DNA from: G020353115 sp964389685
GTDB taxonomy: Bacteria > Bacteroidota > Bacteroidia > Bacteroidales > VadinHA17
Length of the DNA stretch: 64,000 bases
Direction of reading: 5' to 3'
NCBI GenBank assembly: GCA_964389685.1
Contig: CAYMFM010000009.1
Coordinates: 1-64,000 of the forward strand
Shown: piece by piece, positions 1 through 7,643 of the stretch
Numbering within the stretch: the stretch's first letter is position 1
Layout of the letters: the number at the start of each line of letters is the position of its first letter
The notes under the pieces: generated by a model
Databases searched by the model: none
What the model saw: the letters and a program-made list of their open reading frames with translations, nothing else
What the model was told of the DNA's origin: nothing
Translations under genes and position numbers: made by a program

Positions 1-54
1 AGGGTGGTACACTTTTAGATATCGAAGGTGGTACAGTTTACAGTATCTTTAACA
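1..54. mobile_element. End of an IS21-like insertion sequence (partial)
   Basis: Two copies of the motif GGTGGTACA lie 24 bases apart (3-11 and 27-35), each followed by a TTT/A tract. Read on the minus strand the element starts TGTTAAAGA at 54. IS21-family ends are known to carry a 5'-TG and several spaced transposase-binding repeats of this kind. The junction at 54/55 falls inside the coding sequence of the adjacent restriction-modification gene, so this is an insertion boundary. The body of the element, with its transposase and ATPase, lies outside the window. The family call is inference from the repeat layout. Confidence 0.5.
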
Positions 55-1709
55 CCTACAGCAGGGTCGCAGATTTTTAGGTCATTTATTATGTCATTTG
101 CTTCTTGTTTATCATCAATTTTTTCGTAAAGGTCATCAATGGTTTTACAATTCCAGTTTTTCGTTTCATTGAATTTTTGTACAACTGCCCTGCGGATTGT
201 TTCACGGCACATGTACATGGTAATAAAACCAGGTGTAAAGAATGAACCGTCTTTGTATCCGTTTATTTTTTCAAAGATTAATCCAAGTACTGATGCATTA
301 ATCAGGGTTTTATTTTCTTCCTGAATTTCTTCGGCTCCTTCGCTGGCAAAATCATATGAATCCAAAAATTCAAATAGGTATTCCAATGTATTTAATTCAT
401 CGTTTCGACGTTTTCCTGTTTTGTCTTTGAGTACGGTAGAATTTAATATTGGCAAAGAATATTCATCTTCTAGATTGCTAACTCGAATTGTCTTGTGTTC
501 CAAATCGTTCGGCTCAAAAAGCGAACTATTGAGATAAGGGATGTTACCAAATTTCTGTTTTACAAAATCATTTCGTTCATTCTCTTTTATTGCCAAAACT
601 TGAAAAAAGAGTTTATTTAAAGCATCAAAATCAGGAATCCGCTCAATATCCAAGAATTTGAAAGATTTATCTCCTGAATGATACTTAACCAATTGTCCTT
701 CTAATAATTTCAGAAATAAAACGCGGTTTATCCATGTAATAACTAGTTCAAGAGCAATATTGTAAAGTTGTTCTTCCTTGTTTGCTCCGTAGTCGCTAGC
801 TTTTATTTGAGAAAGGCAATCTTCGTACTTTAAAATTGTTATAGTGTTCTCAATTAACGAACCAGAATATCTTTCTTTCTCGGTTTTACGTCCAATAAGT
901 TTCTTGCTGCCTTCTTTTGTTTCCTTTAAACCAATAATATGTAATAATTCTATATAAAATCCTTTATCAAGACTATTATTATCATTTGCAAAAGGAAGTT
1001 TTAAAAGGTTCTCGGGTGAGAAAAGCTTAAATAATGCAACCAGTTTGTTATCATCCAGTTTATCATTGTTTCTAATAATTTTTATATAATCTCTGATGTC
1101 AAGAGAAGTAAATGGAATTTCGCTATCAAGTTCATTTAGGAAAGGTTCAGCAATTTGTTTGTAAAAAAAGTCAGTTTTTGTGTCCGCTAATCTTCCTTCC
1201 TCAAAATCTTTAAATTGTTTTACCAGTCTTTTATTTTGTGCAAATAATCGGTCAAAGTCATTGGCATTGAAAATAAACCACTCATAAATATTGGTAATTA
1301 TCAGGTGTTTTACTTCAATATTTTTTCCAGAAATCCGCTCTCTCAGATAATACAAAATCAGTTCCTGAAGCGCTTTTGCATTCAAATTATCTTTTGACGG
1401 CATTTCAGATTTATTTGATGGCTTTTTGGTCTCAATAAGCACTCCAACAGTTGAAGATGTGTCTTTGCCATTATGTATTACCAAATCAGTCCGACCTTTT
1501 GTGTTAACATAGTGGTCAGGTGAATAATAAGTCTGCTTGAGGAATGTGCTTATTATATTTTTATGAAATTCTTCTGTTTCAGATTCATTTATTTGGTTGT
1601 ATAGATACAGGATGTTCTTTTTGAAATTCTCAATCTGAGTACGGTTAGGCTTTACCTTTAAATAGGCTTTATTAATCGATTTTCTTATGCTGATAATATT
1701 CGATTTCAT
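15..1709 (-). pseudogene. Type IIG (Eco57I/PglX-like) restriction-modification enzyme, N-terminal part, cut by insertion
   Basis: The 564-residue frame begins at an ATG at 1709 and covers an N-terminal region with an endonuclease-like segment (residues about 60-95, with a D...E-x-K pattern around LIETKKPS) followed by a long helical linker. It then enters an N6-adenine methyltransferase domain: SFFTPGFIT near residue 490 is the typical element before motif I, and DPAVG at the very end is the first half of motif I (DPAxGSG). After DPAVG the frame runs into insertion-sequence DNA and stops 13 codons later. The family is normally about 1000 residues or more, so the catalytic methyltransferase core and the target-recognition domain are gone and the product is very probably inactive. 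It is AT-rich, like the other genes of this island. Confidence 0.75.
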
Positions 1710-1779
1710 ATAATTCTGTCAAATACACTAAATTTTAAAATACTAAATGTACAAAATCTTATCAGTGGCCAATTGAGTA

Positions 1780-1845
1780 TGGGCAAAAAAAGTATGTGTG
1801 TAGAAGCGACGGGATGATGAGAGTTGATAGAAAACCTGTTGTTAT
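1780..1845 (-). repeat. attC-like intergenic element, weak copy
   Basis: The segment carries A-rich DNA followed by GTATGTGTGTAGAAGCGAC and CGGGATG. The same order (A-tract, a GTGT-containing arm, AAGCGA, then a CGGGA core) recurs at about 3300-3400 and 5000-5085, always in gaps next to minus-strand genes. Here the second arm is poorly conserved. It lies directly downstream of the nuclease gene, where a cassette recombination site would be expected. I see the similarity by eye only. Confidence 0.3.
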
Positions 1846-1848
1846 CTT

Positions 1849-2871
1849 TTAAATTATAGATCTTATTTTTTCCTCAACTAATTCTCTACTAAGCTCTTCG
1901 TAATAATAGAAGTAAACTAATTTAATATTATTTTGTTCACATAATTTTTTCTTCTTTTTATCTCTCTTTATTGTTTGTTCCAAAGATTCTTTTCCACCCC
2001 AATATTTAATTGGTTCAAAGTGTTGAATTCCTTGATATTCCATTCCAATATTTAAACTAGGAATAAAAATATCCAACTCAAGAGATACCAAAAAATCAGG
2101 ACGATAATGACGAAAAATCTTTTCTTCAGGTAAAATTTCGCACACTAATTGATATAGGAAAGTTTCATTTGCCCATGCTTCACCAACTTTTTTAAATCCA
2201 AATTTCACTCTGACTTCATTTTCTATAATATTCCTAATTTTTCTTGTAGCTTTTTGAAAATCGCTATCTTGTGCTTGTGCCATTATTAATTCAGTTTCAG
2301 AAAAGGTATTATATTTTTCTAAAAATCCCTTTTTGCCGAAATCCAGTGAATTAAAGACTTCATCAGGACATACATCTTCAAGTATTTTATAACTTACTGG
2401 CATTACACCATATTCAAAAGATTGCTTATTTATATACCAACCATAATTTTGTTCAAATACTCCAGCATACATAGGATGACAATAACTGTAAACAGGAGTT
2501 TGTTTATTACATTCATGACAAATCCCATCTTTAAATCTCAATTTATCAATTACTTCCTTACCTGCTTTTTCATCTTGGTCTACAAGTTTTTTAACAATTG
2601 ATTGGGGAAACTTTGATTTAGATAAAATAAAGTTTCGTTCTGAGTCACTATTCATTCTATTTTCAAATTTTATCCTAAAGAGAATATAATTTTCAATTGC
2701 TAATTTGGAACACGAACAAAAAAATATATCTGATTCATTTTCCTTGCTAAAACCTAAAAAAGTTCCATAATGTCCAGGATAATAAACTTTTGGATATGGT
2801 AAAAATGGTTCAACTGAAACCATATTATCTTGAAATGCAATAATTTTTGATGGTTTATTATTCTTTGACAT
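1849..2871 (-). CDS. Putative PD-(D/E)XK nuclease-fold protein with zinc ribbon
   Basis: A 340-residue protein that I do not recognise as a named family. Cysteines C52/C54 and C118-x2-C121 could form a zinc ribbon in the N-terminal half. The C-terminal third looks like the restriction-endonuclease fold shared by Vsr-like and DUF559-like proteins: a conserved E (about 226), D267 in LELDIFIP, then E278-x-Q280 in GMEYQGIQH, followed by a basic helix with the ending KLVYFYY typical of that fold. The K of the classic E-x-K is replaced by Q, which is common in this subgroup. The gene follows a small membrane-protein gene with a 2-base gap, so the two are probably co-transcribed. Its place beside a restriction remnant and a retron-like reverse transcriptase suggests a defence role, which is inference. 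Confidence 0.55.
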   Translation of the reverse strand: MSKNNKPSKIIAFQDNMVSVEPFLPYPKVYYPGHYGTFLGFSKENESDIFFCSCSKLAIENYILFRIKFENRMNSDSERNFILSKSKFPQSIVKKLVDQDEKAGKEVIDKLRFKDGICHECNKQTPVYSYCHPMYAGVFEQNYGWYINKQSFEYGVMPVSYKILEDVCPDEVFNSLDFGKKGFLEKYNTFSETELIMAQAQDSDFQKATRKIRNIIENEVRVKFGFKKVGEAWANETFLYQLVCEILPEEKIFRHYRPDFLVSLELDIFIPSLNIGMEYQGIQHFEPIKYWGGKESLEQTIKRDKKKKKLCEQNNIKLVYFYYYEELSRELVEEKIRSII

Positions 2872-2873
2872 TT

Positions 2874-3209
2874 TTATAACCAGGAATATTTATAAATCGT
2901 TAATACCAAAACTGATATTAATGTAGCATGTAAAATTAAAAAGATTATAACTGTTAAGAAGGGTAGGTCTTCTGATGTTTTTCCTTCTTTTTTTAATTTA
3001 TTTCTATGTCTTAACCACAATAATCTATGAAAATATGATATAAATACTGAAATGATTGTATATAGAGTTAAGATTATAAGAAAATATCGTGCACGGTCTT
3101 CACTCCATGATATATTACCTAAAGTAAAAGAAGCAGTAAGAAACGCACCAAAAGCAGGCAAGGCATAGTTTCCTATTTTTGAGATTAAATCAATTGGATT
3201 TCCAGACAT
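2874..3209 (-). CDS. Small multi-pass membrane protein
   Basis: A 111-residue protein with probably three membrane segments: a weak one at about 14-34, a clear one at about 43-63 (ending SYFHRLLWLRHR) and a strong one at about 84-108. The loop between the last two is basic (RHRNKLKKEGK). I recognise no family. The stop codon is 2 bases before the start of the nuclease-like gene, which implies one transcript. Small membrane proteins often serve as effectors or toxin-like partners in defence operons, including some retron types, but nothing in this sequence proves that. It could also simply anchor the downstream protein. Confidence 0.6.
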   Translation of the reverse strand: MSGNPIDLISKIGNYALPAFGAFLTASFTLGNISWSEDRARYFLIILTLYTIISVFISYFHRLLWLRHRNKLKKEGKTSEDLPFLTVIIFLILHATLISVLVLTIYKYSWL

Positions 3210-3294
3210 TTTATTTGTTTTTTATTAAAGTACTATTTCAAACATTAAACTGGGATTCTATATTTATATTTTAAATCCATGAAAAATCTGCTGT

Positions 3295-3400
3295 GCACTA
3301 GCTAAAAAACAAGTGTTTGGAAGCGACTTGATAGAAGTAGGACGGGAAGAAAAGTTCTTTGGCAAACTTTGATAGCAACGTTTGCTTTGTGAGTTTTGTT
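3295..3400 (-). repeat. attC-like intergenic element
   Basis: This 227-base gap between the reverse transcriptase and the membrane-protein gene contains an imperfect inverted structure. One arm on the plus strand reads AACAAGTGTTTGGAAGCGAC and the other GCTTTGTGAGTTTTGTT, with a CGGGA core between them. On the minus strand it starts CATTAAC-AAAA-CTCACAAAGC, which resembles R''-spacer-L''. The copy at 5002-5060 has the same layout with better symmetry. The segment looks like a degenerate cassette site separating the reverse transcriptase from the following two genes. Confidence 0.35.
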
Positions 3401-3436
3401 AATGTACCTTGCAATGAATGGATAAAAAGTTTTAGG

Positions 3437-4276
3437 TTAATTGTTCCTTCGATTAATTTTATCAACTTTCTGTTTATAAAGTAATAAACCTCTTATTTGT
3501 TCTTTTGCTAATGAAGCAGTATCACTCAGTTTTTTAAAAAAGGTTTCAGGTAATTTCAAATAATTATTCATAGGATGAATACCTGTCACCAATGGATTTC
3601 TTGAATAATTAGTTTTATTATGGCTTATTTTGAAACCATCCTTAATAATTATTTCAATTATCTCATAGGATTTATCTTTGAAATCAAAAGGAGATGAGAA
3701 TGTTAAGTCATCAACAAATGAAGTAAATGTTATTTGATATTTCTTGGCAAACAAATCAAGATTTTTCCCGGTTTTGACAAAAACAAGATTTGCAATTGTT
3801 GAAGATGTTGGTGAACCTTGGGGCAATCTGCCCTTATATGTTGTCAATTGTGTAAGTAGTCTAGCAACCCCAGGTGAAAATTCATAATTACGGAACATGT
3901 TAAAAACTTTGTAATGATTTATTGATGGAAAAAAGTTTCTTAAATCTGTTGTGAAATGATATTTTTTCCCTTTGTGAACATTTGCATTATCCACATTATC
4001 ATGCCCTTTTACAGCTCCATAGGCATAATCTGGAAGTTGAAGTTTTAAAAGAATATTTTTCTGTATGCGTTTTTGTATAACTTTTAGTCTATTATGGCTG
4101 GGATTCAGAATTCGAGATTTTGGAAGTCCCTTATTGTCTAATATTGGTAAATCTTCTTTGTTTTTCTTTATAATAATGGTCTCGGTATAATAATTGTCAA
4201 TGTTATCAATGATGCTATAAATCTCTTTAATTTTAACCTTAAGAGTATATGCCAAGTGTTTTGGCGTGTTTATCAT
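3437..4276 (-). CDS. Retron-type reverse transcriptase
   Basis: A 279-residue reverse transcriptase, counted from the ATG at 4276; a TTG ten codons upstream is less likely. Core motifs are in order: RT3 DLRNFFPSI (D111), RT4 LPQGSPTSS (about 151), and RT5 FVDD (187-190) in place of the usual YADD. Two features mark the retron class: NAxxH just before RT3 (NANVH, 97-101) and VTG after RT5 (230-232). There is no maturase or endonuclease domain, so it is not the group II intron protein. Family members are usually about 300-350 residues, so this one is slightly short. Retron enzymes reverse transcribe a structured RNA encoded just upstream to make msDNA, and most work with a neighbouring effector against phages. 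The nearest downstream genes encode the membrane protein and nuclease-like protein. Confidence 0.8.
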   Translation of the reverse strand: MINTPKHLAYTLKVKIKEIYSIIDNIDNYYTETIIIKKNKEDLPILDNKGLPKSRILNPSHNRLKVIQKRIQKNILLKLQLPDYAYGAVKGHDNVDNANVHKGKKYHFTTDLRNFFPSINHYKVFNMFRNYEFSPGVARLLTQLTTYKGRLPQGSPTSSTIANLVFVKTGKNLDLFAKKYQITFTSFVDDLTFSSPFDFKDKSYEIIEIIIKDGFKISHNKTNYSRNPLVTGIHPMNNYLKLPETFFKKLSDTASLAKEQIRGLLLYKQKVDKINRRNN

Positions 4277-4334
4277 ATTTGGAATGTAGATTAAAATTAA
4301 TGCCAATAAGAAAAAATTAGGGGTGTCAGATTAA

Positions 4335-4515
4335 ATTAAGCTTCGAAGGAAATGAATTAGCAAAAGAATGACAGAAATCAATTTAATTAAATTAGGCCAA
4401 AATAGTTGACTAATCTTTCGCCTTCCACTTACTTTGTTTAGCCTAAAAGCATACAATGTAAGCACTTTACAATCTGATAAAGAACACCGGTTCTTCGAAA
4501 TGATAGCTATTATAC
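4335..4515 (-). ncRNA. Candidate retron msr-msd RNA region
   Basis: Retron RNAs lie directly 5' of the reverse transcriptase, so this minus-strand stretch is where one should be. Read on the minus strand it shows TAGC (4509-4506), which could hold the branching guanosine, then a short hairpin AAGAAC-CGGT-GTTCTT (4495-4480), then a 55-base element closed by TTAGGC/GCCTAA (4446-4392). TTTCGAAGAA (4500-4491) can pair with TTCCTTCGAAG (4351-4341) like an a1/a2 pair, although this competes with the small hairpin. A 76-codon frame overlaps the region and is probably spurious. The stems are short, so the boundaries are uncertain. Confidence 0.35.
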
Positions 4516-4580
4516 CTAGTATACAACCATCATAATTTTGGTAAAAAAGAAAATAACGCATATTGAAAAAATTTAAGTTA

Positions 4581-4596
4581 AGGACAATATTGTCCT
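4581..4596. promoter_or_regulatory. Perfect 16-bp palindrome upstream of the retron region
   Basis: AGGACAATATTGTCCT is fully self-complementary. It lies about 300 bases upstream of the reverse transcriptase start and about 70 bases upstream of the candidate msr-msd region on the minus strand. A dyad of this size is typical of a dimeric repressor site, but a role as a hairpin is also possible. No regulator gene is next to it. Confidence 0.35.
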
Positions 4597-4599
4597 GCC

Positions 4600-4995
4600 A
4601 AATTCCAATATACCTGTAACTTAACTCATATGCGATGTTCTATTTTTCACCCCTTAAATTCCTGCCAAAACAATGATTAATAATGTTTTAATAATTGGCA
4701 GTTATTGAGTTATACATCATGTTATAAGTGCTTATGAACTGTTATAGTTATAATATCATCACAAATGTTGCCCTCAATAGAACCTAATCAGGTTGTGTAA
4801 CTTAATACACTTTACAAAGTGAGTATAGTTACAGTTTTTACCAAAATATTTCAAAGAACTATATGGTTGTTTTATGTCAAACTTTATGCCATAATTGTTT
4901 TTTTTATCAGACTCTGCCAGCTTGTCAGAATTATGCCAAAATATTTTTATTTTGGTTAATTTTTCTGTCTATGATTATGTTTTGGGTGTCATGAA
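4600..4995. other. Intergenic, AT-rich, nothing recognised
   Basis: About 400 bases of AT-rich DNA upstream of the retron region. Short frames occur but none has a convincing start, composition or domain. A 66-codon plus-strand frame beginning at 4895 runs straight through the repeat at 5002-5060, so I do not call it a gene. Promoter elements for the minus-strand transcript may lie here, but I could not fix one. Confidence 0.4.
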
Positions 4996-5001
4996 GGTAA
5001 A

Positions 5002-5060
5002 AAAGCAAGTGTGTGAAAGCGAAAGGACGGTGGCGGGATGGGCTGGAACACTCTTGCTTT
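5002..5060 (-). repeat. attC-like inverted repeat
   Basis: AAAGCAAGTGTGT (5002-5014) and ACACTCTTGCTTT (5048-5060) are inverted arms matching at 12 of 13 positions, around a core with AAGCGA, GGACGG and CGGGATG. On the minus strand the element is preceded by TTGCCAAC, similar to an R'' box. Related but more degenerate elements occur at about 1780-1845 and 3295-3400. It belongs to the same group of cassette-boundary structures as the clearer sites between 5129 and 8443. Confidence 0.45.
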
Positions 5061-5128
5061 GTGTGTTGGCAATCATTGTAATTTTAACTATTTAATTTCA
5101 TTGTTGCAGGGTTCTCTCATCCGCTTGT

Positions 5129-5903
5129 GCCTAACGGTTTGCCGGTATGAATAGTTTGGCATTTCAAAGCGTTTCATTATCAAGTTACAGTAAACATAAA
5201 TAAAAGAACTGACCTGCGCAAACCACTGATTGCCAAATTATTTATGACCGGCTGTGTGTGCCTTGAATGGTAAACTTAGTAAAGTTCTTTGAATAAAAGA
5301 AAGTCCAGAGGGTGTAAGTCCCTTATGCGCTGGGGTAACGCCTGGAAGCATTAGCAAGTCGCAAGGTGGCTTGGGGTGACCCATGCACTGAAGTAAGCGA
5401 GACTGCAAAAGTCGGTACTGACGAACAGGAACTGCATAAGAGGCATTGTAGGTCGGATAAGGTAGCACATCATACTGACGTCCAAAACTCCGGAGATTAT
5501 CGGAGAAGTACCTGTAATGTAGATGCAGCAGGAATTGACCGAAGGACATTTACCTTACCAAGGGAGGTCTCATCAACCACGGGTTGGTTATGGTGAGAAG
5601 TCAGCCGAGGTCATAGTAGGTACAGGAAACGAGCCAACATTATAAAGTTGGAAGTCTCACGGAGTACTGAAGGACTGAACGCTAAACAGCCTGATAATTG
5701 CAATTTTCATGGTATAATCTATTATGGGTGACCGAATCCCAAGATGAGCCAACGGTTTTGCGAATAAGGGCAATGTACAGTCGGTGAAAAGAGCTTCTGT
5801 ACTGTTTGGTGAACCGCCGTATACGAGAACCGTACGTACGGTGGTGTGAGAGGTGCACTGGCGGGGCTACAATCCCGTCAGCCGCCTACTCGATTACCCA
5901 CAG
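5129..5903 (-). repeat. attC-like recombination site split by a group II intron
   Basis: With the intron (5256-5894) removed, the minus strand reads TGTGGGTAAC-AG-CCGGTCATA at the left side (R'' and L'') and CATACCGG-CAAACC-GTTAGGC at the right side (L' and R'). GTTAGGC fits the integron core-site consensus GTTRRRY. The site begins about 10 bases after the stop codon of the gene at 5914-6795, as is usual for a cassette site. That cassette begins GTTACCCACA (6825-6816, minus strand), complementary to its own R'' TGTGGGTAAC, which is the signature of circular-cassette insertion. The function is inferred from layout. Confidence 0.55.
5256..5894 (+). mobile_element. ORF-less group II intron, probably subclass IIC
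   Basis: The 5' end GTGTGCC (5256) matches the group II GUGYG consensus, and the 3' end runs through a clear domain V (about 5811-5853) and domain VI to CTACTCGAT at 5894. Domain V begins with ACCGCCGTA and contains GTACGTACGG. Its apparent catalytic triad is CGC, as in subclass IIC, rather than AGC. The element is only 639 bases and has no reverse transcriptase/maturase frame in domain IV, so it would depend on a maturase from elsewhere. It is inserted in the strand opposite to the cassette gene, inside an attC-like site, with exon junction CTGT/TACC. IIC-attC introns are known to prefer this orientation and a TTGT/T-like motif. Confidence 0.75.
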
Positions 5904-5913
5904 TATTTTTATT

Positions 5914-6795
5914 TTAAAACATTGGTCCATCTTTCATCAATCTCTTTGTTATCGGTGGAATTGTTATATCTCCAACAAACTTATTATACTTATCTCCATA
6001 AATTTCAACAATAAAGCCAGTTATAAGAACGAAACAGAATCTCATACTTTGATATTGTAACATAATCTTTTTGTCAGTACTTTTTACAAACTCTTCAAAT
6101 GATTCAAAGAGAATCTGGTTTGAACTATTTTTATCATCTGAACTTTGTCTCAAAATAATAGAAAATAGATTAGGGTTTTTCTCTCCTTTTAAAAGGATGA
6201 TATTTGAATGAGAAATAGTATGTCTAATTTCTCCGTCAAAGTATTTTAAAATTAGTTCATGTCTGGTTTTGGTAGTTTCTGAACGAAGAATCTTCTCAGG
6301 GTGTCCAATATTGAATAGGTAATAATCTAAATCATCAAATTCTTGATTTGTCTTAAATTTATGACATACGACACAATATACAAGAAATTTCCTATAGGTT
6401 TCATAAACAGAACAATACCACCTAAAATATGAATTTATTATTAATGCTTGGTCTCTTGGGTTCTTAAAATCTAAGGTTTTTAATGAATTAATATAGAGTC
6501 TTTGCAAATTCACACAGTCATGAATTGAGTAATATAAGTCGGTATAATCTTTCCTTGGATAGCCCAAAGTCAAATAACTTATAAATTCCGCTCCTTTTTT
6601 ATAATCTTTTCGTATTACATCCATAACAAAAAGAAGGAGAGCATGACCAGTTTTAATTATTTCAGATCCATAATTGTCTGATATGAAGTCTTTATATTGA
6701 CTTAGAAAAGGTTCAGGTAAATATTCAAATTTTCCTTGTTGTAAGAATTTTATTTTCTTGAAAAATTGTTCATTTATAAGTCTTTCATTTGACAT
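5914..6795 (-). CDS. Hypothetical cassette protein, HEPN-like motif
   Basis: A 293-residue protein, probably all helical, with no signal peptide and no family I recognise. Residues 183-196 (LKYFDGEIRHTISH) contain R191-x4-H196, which fits the loose R-x4-6-H motif of HEPN ribonucleases, and the protein length and helical character agree with that fold. C141-x2-C144 is the only cysteine pair. The gene is AT-rich and is bounded by the complementary boxes GTTACCCACA upstream and TGTGGGTAAC downstream, so it is probably the single gene of an integron-like cassette. The start ATG lies about 20 bases inside the cassette. A defence or toxin role is possible but unproven. Confidence 0.6.
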   Translation of the reverse strand: MSNERLINEQFFKKIKFLQQGKFEYLPEPFLSQYKDFISDNYGSEIIKTGHALLLFVMDVIRKDYKKGAEFISYLTLGYPRKDYTDLYYSIHDCVNLQRLYINSLKTLDFKNPRDQALIINSYFRWYCSVYETYRKFLVYCVVCHKFKTNQEFDDLDYYLFNIGHPEKILRSETTKTRHELILKYFDGEIRHTISHSNIILLKGEKNPNLFSIILRQSSDDKNSSNQILFESFEEFVKSTDKKIMLQYQSMRFCFVLITGFIVEIYGDKYNKFVGDITIPPITKRLMKDGPMF

Positions 6796-6815
6796 AGGGC
6801 AGCGTTTTTTTATAT

Positions 6816-6950
6816 TGTGGGTAACGTTCCTCGTGTATGAGCAGTGGCGGGATAGGGACGAAGTCCTTATTCCATCCTGTGAATGCTGGTAAAGGATGAT
6901 AAGCTAATACTCGACCGAATTGCAGCCATTGCTTATACACGATAGCATTA
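6816..6950 (-). repeat. attC-like recombination site
   Basis: The outer arms are CGTGTATGAGCAGTGG (6832-6847) and CCATTGCTTATACACG (6926-6941), matching at 14 of 16 positions when inverted. On the minus strand the site starts with the R''-like TAATGCTATC (6950-6941) and ends with R' GTTACCC (6825-6819). The R'' box is nearly complementary to the start of its own cassette, GTCAGCATTA (7508-7499), at 8 of 10 positions. Between the arms the sequence is variable, as in integron attC sites. It lies 15 bases after the stop codon of the gene at 6965-7486. Confidence 0.5.
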
Positions 6951-6964
6951 GTTTGTTTTAATAT

Positions 6965-7486
6965 TCAAGCGTTTATGTTTAAAATCCCCTTGTTTTCTAA
7001 GTCATCCAATATTTGAGATATCTCCTTAGCTTTATGAGTTCCAATTAAGATTTTTTTCTCATTCATAAGTATAAGTCTTATCCCATGGTCTCCTGATATT
7101 GTATAACACCAACCTTTTCCCGGCATAAGTCTAAACCCAAAACCCCAATATTCCTTAATACCTTCATATTTAACAACTGTAATTTTTCTAATCTCACTCC
7201 ATTCGATGGTTTTCTTCTTAATATGAAATGGAAACATTCTAAAACTAATACTTTTTTCAGTGATCACGGTTTTAAGGTTAATTGAAAAGAACAATAAAAT
7301 CAAAATGAAGACTCCGAAATTGATAATAATCAAGGTAATATCACTTGCTTGTTTTGTTCCCCAAGGTTTGTTAAAAATTACTTGCTGAATCAATCCCCAA
7401 AGAAATAATGCTTGTAATAATCCTAAAAGGATATAAAAAGCAATCTCTTTAAATCGCTGTTTTTCTTCAAAATGGATAGTGTCCAT
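6965..7486 (-). CDS. Two-TM protein with PH-like soluble domain
   Basis: A 173-residue protein with two hydrophobic helices (about 14-37 and 49-69, separated by a short loop) followed by a basic, beta-rich region of about 100 residues. The layout, with KTIEWSEIRKITVV and a terminal helix after KKILIGTHKAKEI, resembles bacterial PH-domain membrane proteins, in which a strand-rich PH barrel follows two membrane segments. I cannot name the family with certainty. It is a single-gene cassette: the ATG lies about 20 bases after the unit start GTCAGC and an attC-like site follows the stop codon. Confidence 0.6.
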   Translation of the reverse strand: MDTIHFEEKQRFKEIAFYILLGLLQALFLWGLIQQVIFNKPWGTKQASDITLIIINFGVFILILLFFSINLKTVITEKSISFRMFPFHIKKKTIEWSEIRKITVVKYEGIKEYWGFGFRLMPGKGWCYTISGDHGIRLILMNEKKILIGTHKAKEISQILDDLENKGILNINA

Positions 7487-7502
7487 CTTTTCTCAAATTA
7501 AT

Positions 7503-7640
7503 GCTGACGGTCGCCGGTATGCGAAGTGCGAATCTAAGCGTAATACAAGTTAATAAATACCAAACTGTTTTCAGTGTCTGCCTAATATGTTTGAGAAGTA
7601 GTGGAGGAGCAAGCATTTTGTATACCGTGCTTGTTAGGGC
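7503..7640 (-). repeat. attC-like recombination site
   Basis: On the minus strand the site begins at R'' GCCCTAAC (7640-7633), only three bases after the stop codon of the lipoprotein gene. The L'' and L' arms are CGGTAT and ATACCG (7627-7622 and 7520-7515). The R' box is a degenerate GTCAGC (7508-7503). The upstream end of the same cassette begins GTTAGGGC (8244-8237), exactly complementary to this R''. This pairing of cassette start with its own R'' is what integron excision and insertion leave behind. Confidence 0.5.
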
Positions 7641-7643
7641 AAG

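Noticed and set aside
3437..4276. Group II intron maturase serving the ORF-less intron
   Set aside because: The protein has retron motifs NAxxH and VTG and lacks maturase and endonuclease domains.
4331..4561. 76-codon minus-strand frame upstream of the reverse transcriptase
   Set aside because: No domain, odd composition, and it overlaps the structured region expected to encode the retron RNA.
4895..5095. 66-codon plus-strand frame with a hydrophobic end
   Set aside because: It runs through the attC-like inverted repeat at 5002-5060 and opposes the direction of all cassette genes; no start signal.
5238..5596. Two overlapping frames of 76 and 103 codons
   Set aside because: They fall inside the group II intron, whose ribozyme sequence explains the region; neither resembles a maturase.
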